Of a DNA stretch of 64,000 bases, positions 47,382-57,925 are shown one piece after another (the stretch's first letter is position 1; the number at the start of each line of letters is the position of its first letter). Both the position numbers and the translations under genes were made by a program. The notes beneath the pieces are model-generated. The model saw nothing but the letters and a program-made list of their open reading frames with translations. It did not search any database and had not been told where the DNA came from. The stretch covers positions 987,501-1,051,500 of the forward strand of contig CAUEEP010000757.1 in NCBI GenBank assembly GCA_958450365.1, written 5' to 3'. The DNA comes from Mesorhabditis belari. Its lineage: Eukaryota > Nematoda > Chromadorea > Rhabditida > Rhabditidae.

Positions 47382-49967
47382 ATGTCGAACAGTGTTTATG
47401 ATGTGATTGTGATTGGAGCCGGTATCGTGGGCTCGTGTACCGCGTATCACTGCTGCAAACTCGGCCTGAAGACTCTACAAATTGAGCAAGTAGGAAAGGC
47501 TTTTGATTTGAAAATTTGAAATTATAAAAAAGTATAGTTATCAAGATATTTTCTAATAGAATACCTTAAAAAAGAACTTCTTAAATTGAGAGATACTTAA
47601 TAAAGTACATAACATAAAGGCACACTCCAGTAACTTTCTAATTTGTGAATATTTCAGAATGATCTCAAGCAAATTGAAATTTAAAGAGTCTTTCTCTTGA
47701 CTTTGAGCAAGTTTTGGAGGAAATTTATGGATTTCTTTCAGTTCAATCTTGGTCATTGGCATGGTAGCTCTCATGGAATGTCAAGGATTACGAGATTTGG
47801 TATGATTTACTAGCTGATTTACTAGCTGATTTACTAGCTGATACTAGCTGATACTAGCTGATTTACTAGCTGATTTACTAGCTGATTTACTACTTCTTTG
47901 TTTTGTTTTGAATTGTTATAAGATCATGATCTATTTTAGTCCATAGTCACCCATCCTACGTGCCAATTGTCAAAGACACTTTTGAGCAAATCACCGAATT
48001 CGAGGCGAAACTAGGCGAGAAGCTTTGGGAGTGCGTTTTGTACAAATTTTGATACAAGTTTCCTACTTTAAATACTTTAAATGCAATGCTAAATTTTAAT
48101 TTTTCAGAAAAACAGGAATGTTGTGGACGGCCTCTGATGAAATGGTGGATATACTGGCGAAAGCCTCGATTCAGACTGGACTCGAGCATGAGGTTTTGAG
48201 CTCAGAACAGGTACAAATTGAGCAATTAAGAAAAGCTTTTGATTTAAATTATAAAAAAGTATAGTTCTCAAGATATTTTCTAACAGAATATCTTAAAAAA
48301 GAACTTCTTAAATTGAGAGATACTTAATAAAGTACATAACACAAAGGCAAACTCCAGTAACTTTCTAATTTGTGAATATTTCAGAATGATCTCAAGCAAA
48401 TTGAAATTTAAAGAGTCTTTCTCTTGACTTTGAGCAAGTTTTAGAGGAAATTTATGTTTTATGTATGTTTAACGTTAACGTTAGTGTCAATGACATAAAA
48501 ACTTTCTTATTAACTAACTGTAACACTTGTAGATCAATGCCCGCTTCCCGCAGATGAGTTTCGGCTCTGAGTGGCGAGGAATCTACGATCCGAATGGGGG
48601 AATGATTTACGCTGATAAATGGCTTAAAATCTATCAAGTGTGTCTTTAAGTTTGAAGCTATTTTAAGTATTTCTTTAACTTTTCACATTTAATTGTATTC
48701 AGGGGGAATACCGAGCTCTTGGCGGTCTAGTGCACGAGAACGAGGCCTTTCTGGGTGACTTCTTTCATCTTTTTTTTTAGTTTTCTTTGTTCTTTTTCCA
48801 GTTAAAAGCTGCTTTTGTCAAAAATATGTTTAGGTGTAAGCGAGTCGAATGGCGTCACTCAAGTCACTACCGATAAAAAAACCTACACGACACTCAAGTT
48901 GGTGATCGGTGCCGGCACATGGCTGCAAACGGTTCTACCAGAGATTGCTGCGGTCACTAGACTTCAGGTATTCTAAATTCACCAACTTGAGGTTCTAAAG
49001 CTCCGGATCTTTCCTATTTCTTCATGGGCAAAGAAGACGGCTCAGTGGTAGGCCAAAGCCCGTTAAGCAGAAGGTCGAGGGTTCAATTCCCTCTCGGTTT
49101 CATTCTTTGCCATTCATATGAATTAATTTCTTTACTTTATTCATATTATATTCAATAGCTTAGAAAACTGCTTATAAAATAAAAACAAAAAGACTAGCTT
49201 TGTTTGCCAAACAAGTAGTTATTCGATTTGTTTAGCTTGAGCGGATCGCTGTTGGCTATTGGAAATGCAAAGACCCTCAGAATATATCACTTTTCACGAC
49301 AAAGATGCCAGTTGTGATCATCAGAGACAAGAAAACGAAGAGAAACGATAACTTGTTGCCGATCAGAGACTATTCGGATGGAATTAAGGTGAAAAGATTT
49401 CTCAAACTGTTAATTAATATGGCTACAATCAGAAGTGGAGTTTAGCTTAGACTTTCTAGTGTCAAAGTTCTATCAAACTCACAAATTTCTCTTTGTTTCC
49501 AGTACTTTGCGTGTCAAGGTCCAATTCTTGACGCCAACGATGAAGATGTCGAGGGGAAAAGTCTTTCCCTTGACATCCCACGAGCCAACCTTTCTGTCCA
49601 TTTCCCAATGATCGATTCAAGCACTCCTCTTCGTGTGGATGCATGTAAATTCACAGTTGAGATCATTTTCAAAATAAGTTCAATATCAAGAGTTTAGATG
49701 TCTCCGGATAAACACTACGTTTTCGATTGGCATCCAAAGTACAAGAACGTGTTGATTGGTGGTTGTATGTCAGGCAGTGGATTTAAAGTAATATTTGGGA
49801 TTGGAAAGCTCTAGGAATTGGAAAGCTTCGAGAAAACTTCTTTATTAACATCTTTATTGTAGGTGGCGCCCGGTCTCGGTCGAGCTCTGGCTAATCTGGC
49901 CGCTGGAAACAAGTCCCCATTTGATTTGTCGATATTCAGCTTGAAGCGTTTCGATGAACTGAAATAA
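47382..49967 (+). CDS. Peroxisomal sarcosine oxidase-like FAD amine oxidase (PIPOX type)
   Basis: Eleven exons (47382-47489, 47742-47799, 47940-48030, 48108-48210, 48533-48637, 48703-48754, 48834-48967, 49236-49388, 49503-49655, 49698-49787, 49863-49967) give 383 residues, close to the usual family length. The N-terminus has the dinucleotide fold VIVIGAGIVGSCTAYHCCKL, followed by GHWHGSSHGMSRITR. Later landmarks are WLKIYQ, VIGAGTWL, and DACKFTMSPDKHYVFDWHP, whose Cys aligns with the residue that covalently holds FAD in this family. IGGCMSGSGFKVAPGLGRAL closes the fold. The reaction is oxidative demethylation of sarcosine, or oxidation of pipecolate, with H2O2 release. The C-terminus ...FDELK is not a typical peroxisomal SKL/AHL signal. 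The ATG lies 4 bases after a TTTAG acceptor. Introns 1 and 4 share a long duplicated sequence and intron 8 has a tRNA-like sequence. Confidence 0.9.
47480..48455. repeat. Duplicated intron segment (47480-47732 and 48212-48455)
   Basis: The two segments are about 240 bases long and nearly identical (both contain aagaacttcttaaattgaga, tttctaatttgtgaatattt and cttgactttgagcaagtttt). The second copy begins with acaaattgagcaa, which in the first copy is the end of exon 1. It therefore includes a few coding bases as well as the intron. Confidence 0.9.
47808..47895. repeat. Short minisatellite in intron 2
   Basis: Tandem repeats of actagctgattt and a shorter variant actagctgat, about seven units, inside the intron between exons 2 and 3 of the sarcosine oxidase-like gene. 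Confidence 0.85.
49032..49101 (+). tRNA. tRNA-like sequence in an intron
   Basis: A plausible acceptor stem (GAAGACG with CGGTTTC, one mismatch and one G-T), a D-arm-like GGCTCAGTGGTAGGCC and a perfect T arm (GAGGG-TTCAATT-CCCTC) are visible. The anticodon arm does not pair convincingly. It lies in the same orientation as its host gene, in the intron between exons 7 and 8. More likely a tRNA pseudogene or SINE head than a gene. Confidence 0.45.
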
Positions 49968-50251
49968 CACTAAAAATCTATTATTATAATTCACTATTTT
50001 TGATTTGCTATTGAAAAAAGACTGTTTAACTGTGACTCTGTAACTGAAGTCATCTAGCTTTATGATATTGGCTTTATGACATTGACACATGAGACACGAG
50101 CACCTCGTTTCTATCTTCTTTCAAACATACATTCTGCTTGTTGAGAAGAAATTTGATGGGGACTATTTGGGGCTTGTCTTTCATCGGTTTCCACCCGCTT
50201 TTTGTTTTTGAATTGCTTTCACACAGGATCTTTGAAACCTAAAATCTTTTA

Positions 50252-50540
50252 CTAATCGGCAAATTGAAAAATTTTATGATTTTGTGGGGGTTTCTTATTC
50301 CAATCTTTTCTGATTCTCTTACGATTTAACCAATGGCGATGTCGTCGTACTTCCGGAGCTTCTCTTGTCGGGCGTTGATGAAGGCGTCCACGCGGTTCTC
50401 GAATGGCATTGTCACGTCGATGATGGTCACCGTCTTAGCTTGCTCATCCTGGATGACTAATCGGCAAATTGAAAAATTTCATGATTTTGTGGGGTTTCTT
50501 ATTCGAATCTTTTCTGATTCTCTTACGATTTAACCTCTAG
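50252..50540 (-). mobile_element. Reverse-transcriptase C-terminal fragment between direct repeats
   Basis: On the minus strand, about 50458-50337 reads VIQDEQAKTVTIIDVTMPFE, then NRVDAFINARQEKLRKYDDIA. The words IIDVTMPFEN recall C-terminal tails of non-LTR retrotransposon polyproteins. Codons are GC-rich compared with the host. The fragment is flanked by two direct copies of about 85 bases (50252-50335 and 50457-50540, both with taatcggcaaattgaaaaat and ttttctgattctcttacgat). No other enzyme domains remain. Confidence 0.6.
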
Positions 50541-51024
50541 AATTGGTGGATTATTCGCGGCAAAATGTTTGTCTCTTTCAGAAAAAAATGTAATTTTTAG
50601 GGCGAATATATCACGAATAAATGAAAATGAATTCATGAAATCAAAAAAGAAAATTATCACGATTTGCGCTGGAATGAGAAGAGAAAGCTTTCACAAAGAT
50701 CACAAATCCCACAAAAAATTCACACTTGCAAAAAATCACTAGGATACCTTGTGAATTTGAAACCTGAAACACAAAAATCGTGAGCCGATCCCGTCGAATC
50801 TCGGGTGCAACAAAATACTGGTAAAATTGTTGTCAAAATGTGAAAATGTTAGCCTGCACGTTTAATTCGTAGTCTCGTGAAGGATTGGACAAGTGAGTGA
50901 AAAAAGACCAACTTCGTCCCCGGAAATTCTCACAGGGATTTTTCTCCGTCTAAATTTTTAAAGTCTTAACCGCAAAAGGCAATAAAGAATAAAAACCTAC
51001 CGAAAGGTTAATCACATTTTGAGT

Positions 51025-51092
51025 CATCACTTCATCCAGAATATGATGATGAAGCCATCACTTCATCCAGAATATGATGATCAAGCCATCGC
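51025..51092. repeat. Two-copy tandem repeat, 33-base unit
   Basis: The unit catcacttcatccagaatat followed by gatgatgaagc occurs twice in a row. There is nothing else recognisable between 50541 and 51790. Confidence 0.7.
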
Positions 51093-51970
51093 TCACCTTA
51101 CAGGGGGCACATCCGCGCGAAATAAGGCAAAAAAATCGTTTTCTATAGGATTTTTACGTTTGAATAGCCAATTTTTTGGGACCCCCGGGGGTCCCAAAAA
51201 AAGAAACCTTTCTTTACAAACAGATTTTTTGAAAAAGTTTAAGTGGCATTCCTAGTGTCAAAACTGTTTTTTCTGTGTCCCAATTTTCTGACTCTTTGTA
51301 AGAATTTTTTTTGATTATATGGCTCTCCTCTTCGTGAAATTTTTTTTGCCACCATGCTCACCACCAATAAGACTTTTGCCATCAAATTAAAACTTTCTAT
51401 TGACGTCGTGGTTGCCAGTTTTCGTTAATTTTTCCAAAAAAATTCTGGTGGCTCTTAGTGGTCGTTGTGGTGTCAAAGTGAATATTTGACATTTTTTTTT
51501 GACATATCGAGCATCCAAACAATAAATTTAGTTTATAAAAGGAATTAAAGATTAAAATTGAGCCCAAGATCAAAAAATTTGCACTCAAAGAAAAAAGGTG
51601 ACTTTTTTGTTTGGTCTTTTTCGATTTTTCTCATTGCTAAGAAACAATTTCAAATATTAGCCATTTAATAAAAATTTTAGAGCTCTCTTAGCTTTAAAGG
51701 CATCAATTTAAATCAGTCTAGAATCTAGTCTAGAGCCAAGATCGTCGCGCAACAGTGATAAACTTGATTTTTTGGATCTTTGATCAGTTTCTGAAAAGTG
51801 AAAACAGAAAACAGTGAGCCTTCATCTTAATTCGGATCTAAACCTGACAGTTCGGCTTCAAAAAACTTTCATTCAATGTTACCTGGATGATTGATCGCGA
51901 CCTCCAGCACAGATACGGAAAAAACCTTGAGAAAACAGGGTTTTGAAACAAGTTTTAAATCAAAACTCAC

Positions 51971-52168
51971 CCGAATCGATCCGCAATTGTCTGCGTTGAA
52001 ATCTGAAACAGTTCTCTTACATAGAAAAGTTCTAAACGCAACCTCGGGATCAATATCTTTCAACGCTTTATAGAACTCTTCGAAGCAAATTCACTTTTCG
52101 ACGTTCAACTTCCGATTCGACGACGAGTTTTTCGATGAATCTCTCGTCATTGACAGTGAAATCTTTTC
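51971..52168 (-). CDS. Exon-like fragments of an unidentified gene
   Basis: Minus strand: after a TTTTCAG acceptor a charged frame reads DFTVNDERFIEKLVVESEVE. After a one-base shift, a second frame reads EFYKALKDIDPEVAFRTFLC and continues through DFNADNCGSIR to a GGTGAG donor at 51970. The two frames cannot be joined without a frameshift or a very short intron, so this is either a pseudogene or a misread boundary. Family not recognised. Confidence 0.3.
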
Positions 52169-52382
52169 TGAAAATAAATTTATTAAAAAATAACCGAAAT
52201 TTCATTCCCGATTATTTTTCAGAAACAAACACACGAGGTGAACGCAGCATATTCATTTCCGGACCTTTGCCCTGAAATCGGGCCAAAATAGGCACGAAAG
52301 TAGCCCTCTGAATATCTTTTAAATTTAAATTTTCTTTTTTTCTTTACCGTCTAATAACGATTTGTAAATCTCATGTGGTTTT

Positions 52383-52483
52383 TTCCGGAAAAGTTGACTG
52401 TGGGTTGGGGAGAGGTCTTTGAGCGTCGTCCCCAGAAACCTCTGCCCAACCCACATCAGGATTCAGTGAACTTTCCCGGAAAA
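52383..52483. ncRNA. Nested stem-loop, structured RNA candidate
   Basis: Outer arms ttccggaaaagttgactg and cagtgaactttcccggaa pair over 18 positions with few mismatches. Inside, TGTGGGTTGGG pairs with CCCAACCCACA perfectly, and a third short stem AGAGGT/ACCTCT caps it. The sequence is GC-richer than its flanks and followed by T runs. A single-copy stem of this kind could be a small RNA gene or a very short MITE. I do not recognise a family. Confidence 0.35.
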
Positions 52484-52986
52484 TTTCACTTTTTGTACAA
52501 TTTTTTGTAAAAGTGAACTCTTCTTTCTGTGGTTTATTTCTTTGCTTTATTCTTTGCTTGAGAGGGAAACGTTTTAATTTCCAAAAGATTTATTGCCCAC
52601 CCGCCACACTAAAATACATAATCGTGGTGCTTGGCAATCGGATAACAATGGACATCGAATGGAAACGACTTGGTGAAATGTTCGAAAAATTTGTCTTATC
52701 TATCTGCCTAACTTTTTATTCTCTATCTTTTATCTTTTAACATCAAAATAGGTTTCTGTGCTCAAATCGGGACTCTGAGTTTTATCGTTTTTGACTCCTC
52801 GACTTTACACCTTTAAAAAAAATGAACTAACGCGAGCTTTTCAGAATTTCATAAAGAATATTTTGTAAATAAATAATAGAATTTTTTGATAAAACAAATT
52901 ATAAATCGATTTGGTTTATTATTCAGTTTAAAAAGTAATCTTTAAAAAAAGCGGCAAACTTTCCGGCTAATAGAATTTTAGGGATT

Positions 52987-53311
52987 CGGAAGGTCGAGGG
53001 TTCGAACCCCACATGCGACATGGTCACCCCCTTCGGATTTCCTTTCCCTTCGGGTTGAGAGGTTTTCTGGAGGGCAGTCTGGTGGTTGTGGCCCCAGTTC
53101 TTTAAAGTGACAAGCCACTCCTTCATCGTCATCTTCCCTTCACCACCAAAAAAGCTATTTAGTTCCCCATTGAGCTTAGGGTTAGGGAGCCGTCTGTCAT
53201 GACGTGGGTTAAGTTAAGATATAGCCTAGTATTGTGTGTGTCGTTGTATTGTGATTGATATATTTCGTGTATGCGATAAATTCACCACTGGTAGCCCCAG
53301 TCGGTATTTTT
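52987..53311 (+). mobile_element. SINE copy, 5'-truncated, with target-site duplication
   Basis: Starts inside the tRNA-derived head (cggaaggtcgagggttcgaa), continues with the body shared with 11650-12016 and ends in ccagtcggtatttttt. It is flanked by a perfect 19-base direct repeat, TAATAGAATTTTAGGGATT (52968-52986 and 53312-53330), the signature of target-primed reverse transcription. Confidence 0.9.
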
Positions 53312-53924
53312 TAATAGAATTTTAGGGATTATTTTTTCTTTTAAAAAAAATTAACTAATTTAGGCTTTTCAAAATTTCTTAAAGAGTAATTTGTAAATAA
53401 ATAATAGAATTTTCTGATAAAACAAGTCATAAATCGATTGGTTCATTATTCATTTCAAAAAGTAACCTTTAAAAAAGTGTACAAGAAGTTGCGGTCAGTC
53501 CTGGACTCGTGGTTGAACTCTGATCCAGCTCTAGCTTTTATCATGTTACAGTTGAAGCGATAATTCGTGGAAAGGACAACGACGAAAGAGAATCCCTTTA
53601 TATTGATGCAATCTCAACGTGAAACGCCTCAACTTATTCGAGAATTACAGAGTTAATCATAAAAAAACATTGCTTGTTTTCATACGTTTATATTTTTTCA
53701 TTTTCGCTTTACTGCTTTTACTTAATAAACTTCGAACTTTTATTTATTTAATTGAAAGGACAATGACGAATGAGAGCGCCTTTATATGGATGCAATCTGC
53801 AATCTGCAATTGTTGATTGTTGCAATCTGCTTGTTGTTGATGTTGTTTGTTGATATGCTTTCTTATAGAGCTCATTGTTTTTATCTAAACTAGAGCAAAG
53901 CAGATTACTTCACTTTACAATCAA

Positions 53925-56900
53925 CTATTTCATTTCATTTAAAAATACAAAAATAGCACCAACATACACCAAAATTGGTGACAAAATGCTGTTGATTTTT
54001 GGTGTGGTTTGTTGTGGAGATTGTTGTGTAATCTCTTCATCGATCTCTTTTTCAGTTGTTGTCGTTTTCATCGTTGTTGTCATTTCAGCACAACTTTCCC
54101 TGTCTTCTTCCTCTTCATCTTCTAGATTTCCACTCGGATGAACGCGAACTCGAGCAAAACAACCAGCTTGACAGCCCAAGTATTTCGCTTTTGAACTCCA
54201 ATAAATCTAGAAGAAATATATAATACTTCTGTTTCATTATTGATACTTTTCAACAATACTAGAGCCACCTAGAGCAATACTAGAGCCACCTAGAGCAATA
54301 GTAGAGCCACCTAGAGCAATACTAGAGCCACCTAGAGCAATAGTAGAGCCACCTAGAGCAATACTAGAGCCACCTAGAGCAATAGTAGAGCCACCTAGAG
54401 CAATAGTAGAGCCACCTAGAGCAATACTAGAGCCACCTAGAGCAATACTAGAGCCTTAACATCTGGAATTAAGAAAGTTTTCAAGAACATACAGTGACAC
54501 TTTTGACTCCGATGCCGCTGTGTTTACAAAAGAGATTCGATGAGGTGCTCAGAGTGATTCTAAACTGCTAATGAGTATAAGCTTTCAAAAAAAAATTCAT
54601 TCATCTGAAGTAAACTTTAGTCTCCTTTAAGCCTGTGAAATCTTTGAAAGAGATTCTTTTTGACTTTAAATCTAATGATTCTCTTTTTAAGGGGATATCA
54701 GCCAAGCTTACCGTATTTTCTGTAATAGTAGTGCGCACTACTATTTTTTCAACCCCCCTCCTGCCTGCACTATTATTACAGACTGCACTACTATTACAGA
54801 AAATACGGTGTCCTTAATCTAATGGTATAGCTTTGCAAACAAACTTTGTCTTGTTCGTTTTCGTGTAGCCGAACTCGATGCTCATCTTTCCACTCAAAAG
54901 TGCCACCACTTCAACACTTACATCGATTGGATCAGCTAGAAGTGAATTAAACAGCAATTCATTTCTCCCTAACCACACTGAACGACACGTTGCAGATAAT
55001 ATGCATCAGGAAAGCATGAAAGCTCATTGGAGTAGGCTGGTGTAGTCACTATTGCCTCTCCGTCGCAAATCGTTTGTTTTTCGTTGTACCAGTTGCCTGG
55101 AAGGGGTTTTTGAGAAAGATTTACACTAACTTAAGGCTTGTTTTGGTATATTAACAAGAGAAAGCCAACTGGATGTGCTGGTCAAATCAAATGAGCCATT
55201 CGACGCAGAATTTCATGATCATGATGCTGCTTTTCTTTTCGCTACGAAGCCCTCTGTCAAAAGATGTAAGCGTTTAAAGTTTTGTAAGGAATTTCAAACC
55301 GCGACATTACGATCCAGTCTTCCGCTGGCCCACAATTTACAGCGGTGGCCGAGTGGTAGAGAGTTAGGACGCAAGGCGAGGGACCACTGGTTTGAGTCCG
55401 GTAGCTGATTGCTTGTTTTTGCTTTTTTAGATTTTAATGCCTTGTGTGTTTTGTGTTTTGTCTTAAAGTAAAATGGTTTTGTAAAAAGGTGCTACAGGGC
55501 TCGAACCCTCGCCTTGCAGCCGCAGCCTAAGCCGCAGCCAATCGGCTACCGCTGCAACTGTACAGGATGCGGAAGACAGGGTTCTAATGTCGCGGTTTGA
55601 TTTTTGAAACTCTTTACAAAACTTTAAACGCGTATAACTTTTGATAGAGTGATCCGTAGCAAAAAAGAAAAGCAGCATCATGATCAGCGTGAAATTCTAC
55701 GTCGAATGATCTATGGCACATCCAGTTGACCTTCCATTGTGACGAAACCAAACCAACCAAACCAAACCAAACAAAACCAAACCCTCAGATCTTTCATCCT
55801 TGTCAATTTCGATGGTAACGGCACAGTTTGATGGAACGAATAAGCTGTAGAGATTGTTCTCAAGAAATTGCACAATAAATGGTTGTGAGTCGCTGGAATT
55901 GGCTACTTTTAAATAAATTTCTGAAAGTTTACTTGAATTTCATGAGTTTTCTCTTCTCATAATCGTTCTTTGCCGGTGGCGCTCCGGTGATGAGTTCGTA
56001 GGAGCAATTCGGGTTATCCGAGATCTAATAAAGAGTTGTAGATCGAGTTTAAGCTCATCATTCAGTCGAGAAATCTCAAAATCTAATAAAAGGGTTACCG
56101 TTTGAAGTTTTTGCAAATAATTTAGCCCCTTCCCAGTAGATAAAGCAATCCACGTCGGTTGGGAGACATTCGTCCAATTCAAAGACAACGATGGAGTGAG
56201 TGGTGGATTCATCGGAGCATCGAATGGCTCAAGATGGTAACCGATTTTGTCTAAATTATGATTTAAAAACATTTGTAATTCTATCAAACCATCAATCAAT
56301 TCAGCTAAACGAAACGAGAAAGCACTTCGATGAACGGCCGCTGATGCATCCAGATCATAGTCATTCACCCAGTAGATTGTGAACGATTTCTTGAGATGAC
56401 TCTGACAGTTCATCAACAATTTACCATTCCTCAAGCTGAACGAGAAGTTTTTACTTTTTTTAATGGAATTTGTTTGAGTCACAACTAATCTAACTTGAAT
56501 CTGATGGGTTTTTGTTTGAAAGTCAATTTTGAAAGTTTTTTTAAAGCTGAAAGCAGCAGAAGCTATTGGGTTGATGAAGATTGAAAACTGTCGGACTTTA
56601 AACTAAAATTTATTGAACATAAATTCATCCAAAATGATTTCCATTATTATTGACGACTTCTGCCCATTTTACAGGCAATTTGCGGATTCCTCTTTCTGCG
56701 TAGGATTTTGGTTTGTGTGTGAGACAAGTGTGAGACTCAAAAATCGAGGACTGGAGATGTCCCAGTTTGAGCACTTTCTTCAAAAGAAACCCATTTTGGT
56801 GTCAATAGAAAGGTTGTAGAGAATCAAAAATGAGGCTTATAGCCAAATTTCCAAAAAGATACACTTAGTAGTTTCGCTTAAAATGCAAGTTTTGTGAAAA

Positions 56901-57925
56901 TTCGTCAATTTGGCATTTCTTGAAAACCAGTTTTTGAATCGTTCTGAAAATTTGGATATAAGCTTTATTTTTGATTCTCTACAACTTTCCCATTGACACC
57001 AAAATGGGTTTCTTTTGAAGAAAGTGCTCAAACTGTCACATATGACACGTAGCCGGCAGTTTTCAATTCACCAACCCAATAGAATGAAATAGATATTAAT
57101 CTAATAATATTAGATCTAATATTAGATCGAATATTAGCTCCAAACTTTAGCCCAATCAAACCGCCATCTATTTGCTAACATTTTGTGAAGAGATTCGGCA
57201 AAAATTCACAAAAAACTGGGCACCTGATGTAAATGGAGTGATCAGAAGAATTCAAGGCACTGAGGTTAGTTAAATTTTAAAGAAAATGGATTTCTTTTGA
57301 AGAAAGTACTCAAACTGTCACATATGGCAATAGCCGGCAGTTTTCAATTCACCAACCAACAATAGTTAATAAATACAAGTCAACTATTTGTTAAGAAATA
57401 AAAAAGTAGACTTGAATACTAAAAAAAGTTGACTTGAATCCTTGAATACTTGTTAGAGTTAGAATCTGCTCAATTTCTGTGCCCAGTGTTTCATGCAATA
57501 ACCTCTTTTTACACTCCTCAAACGGTTTTCTCACATCGTCGATGTAGAATGGATTAAGCAAATTTGTGCAATTTCCCGGCACTGAAGCCCATGAGTCACC
57601 CTAAACAAAAAAAAATAGAGCTAAGAATTGTTCAAGTAATGGAATCAACAAAAGAAAGTTTCTCTTACTTGCTTAAAATCGCAGAAAACGGCGAAATCTA
57701 ATAAAACGGTGAAAGTTTTTCCAAAATTCACACAAAGTGGAGTGCCGTTGACTGAAATTTGAAGCTGTATAAGTGCAAAATTTTCTCTCATTTACAAGCT
57801 GCGGACGGAAAAAATGCGGTGTTGATCACTTCGATTGGATTCTCATTTGAGAGACTGATCTTTCCGGCACATTTTGTTGAGGTAAATTTGTAGAAAAAGT
57901 TGAGAAGAAGGAAATTGATGAGCAT
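53925..57925 (-). CDS. Secreted, probably GPI-anchored protein of unknown family
   Basis: Exons found: 57925-57796, 57751-57669, 57600-57450, then a region at 56484-56099, then 55926-55783, 55096-54974, 54935-54845, 54517-54493 (25 bases) and 54206-53925. Phases agree except inside 56484-56099, where two frames are open and a small intron is probable. The N-terminus is a signal peptide (MLINFLLLNFFYKFTST). Cysteine-containing stretches include GNCTNLLNPF, SFTIYWVNDYDLDA, LDECLPTDVDCFIYWEGAK, FVPSNCAVTIEIDK, QTICDGEAIV, ELSCFPDAYY and YLGCQAGCFARVRV. The C-terminus is Thr/Glu-rich and ends in a hydrophobic tail (SPILVYVGAIFVFLNEMK), fitting a GPI signal. No known domain recognised; a cell-surface role is inferred only from the signals. 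Introns contain a mariner relic, a minisatellite, a MITE and an inverted repeat with tRNA-like arms. Confidence 0.6.
54256..54453. repeat. Minisatellite, 21-base unit
   Basis: About ten tandem copies of ctagagcaatactagagcca, with a c/g variant (tactag/tagtag) alternating between units. It lies in the last intron of the unknown secreted protein gene. Confidence 0.95.
54710..54809. mobile_element. Short MITE with family A termini
   Basis: Only 100 bases: ACCGTATTTTCTGTAATAGT at the left and its inverse at the right (ending ATACGGT), with almost no interior. It begins immediately downstream of a possible coding extension of the 54935-54845 exon. Confidence 0.8.
55160..55730. mobile_element. Inverted repeat with a tRNA-like sequence in each arm
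   Basis: The left arm (about 55160-55400) and right arm (about 55490-55730) are inverted copies: gatgtgctggtcaa versus ttgaccagcac-type ends, gcattcgacgcagaattt and agttttgtaaggaatttc motifs on both. The left arm contains GTGGCCGAGTGGTAG and GGTTTGAGTCC (tRNA-like, +). The right arm contains the minus-strand A-box-like TAGCCGATTGGC and GGTTCGAGCCC. The whole lies in an intron of the unknown secreted protein gene. A fragment (cattcgacgcagaatttca) also occurs near 4897. Confidence 0.7.
56566..57079 (-). mobile_element. Mariner deletion derivative, inverted copy
   Basis: Same organisation as 10271-10789 but reversed, with TA flanks: termini of the TTGGGTTGGTGAATTGAAA type, long internal palindrome, and near 56630 the remains of the transposase C-terminus (minus strand, RGIRKLPVKWAEVV-like, then NGNHFG and a stop). 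A further end fragment lies at 57283-57360. It sits in an intron of the unknown secreted protein gene. Confidence 0.7.
57151..57264 (+). other. Orphan + strand exon candidate
   Basis: Between a good acceptor (AACTTTAG) and a GAG|GTTAGT donor the + strand is open for 38 codons (NQTAIYLLTFCEEIRQKF then TKNWAPDVNGVIRRIQGTE). It lies opposite an intron of the minus-strand secreted protein gene. No partner exons were identified, so it may be a relic of an inserted gene copy. Confidence 0.3.

Noticed and set aside
52600..52740. Minus-strand frame with FPFDVHCYP resembling a Cys-loop
   Set aside because: There is no partner cysteine 13 residues upstream, an in-frame stop lies shortly before it, and no neighbouring channel exons were found.
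54256..54453. Possible CRISPR-like array
   Set aside because: Units are contiguous with no unique spacers, and the locus is an intron of a eukaryotic gene. The same applies to the arrays at 60463 and 63427.
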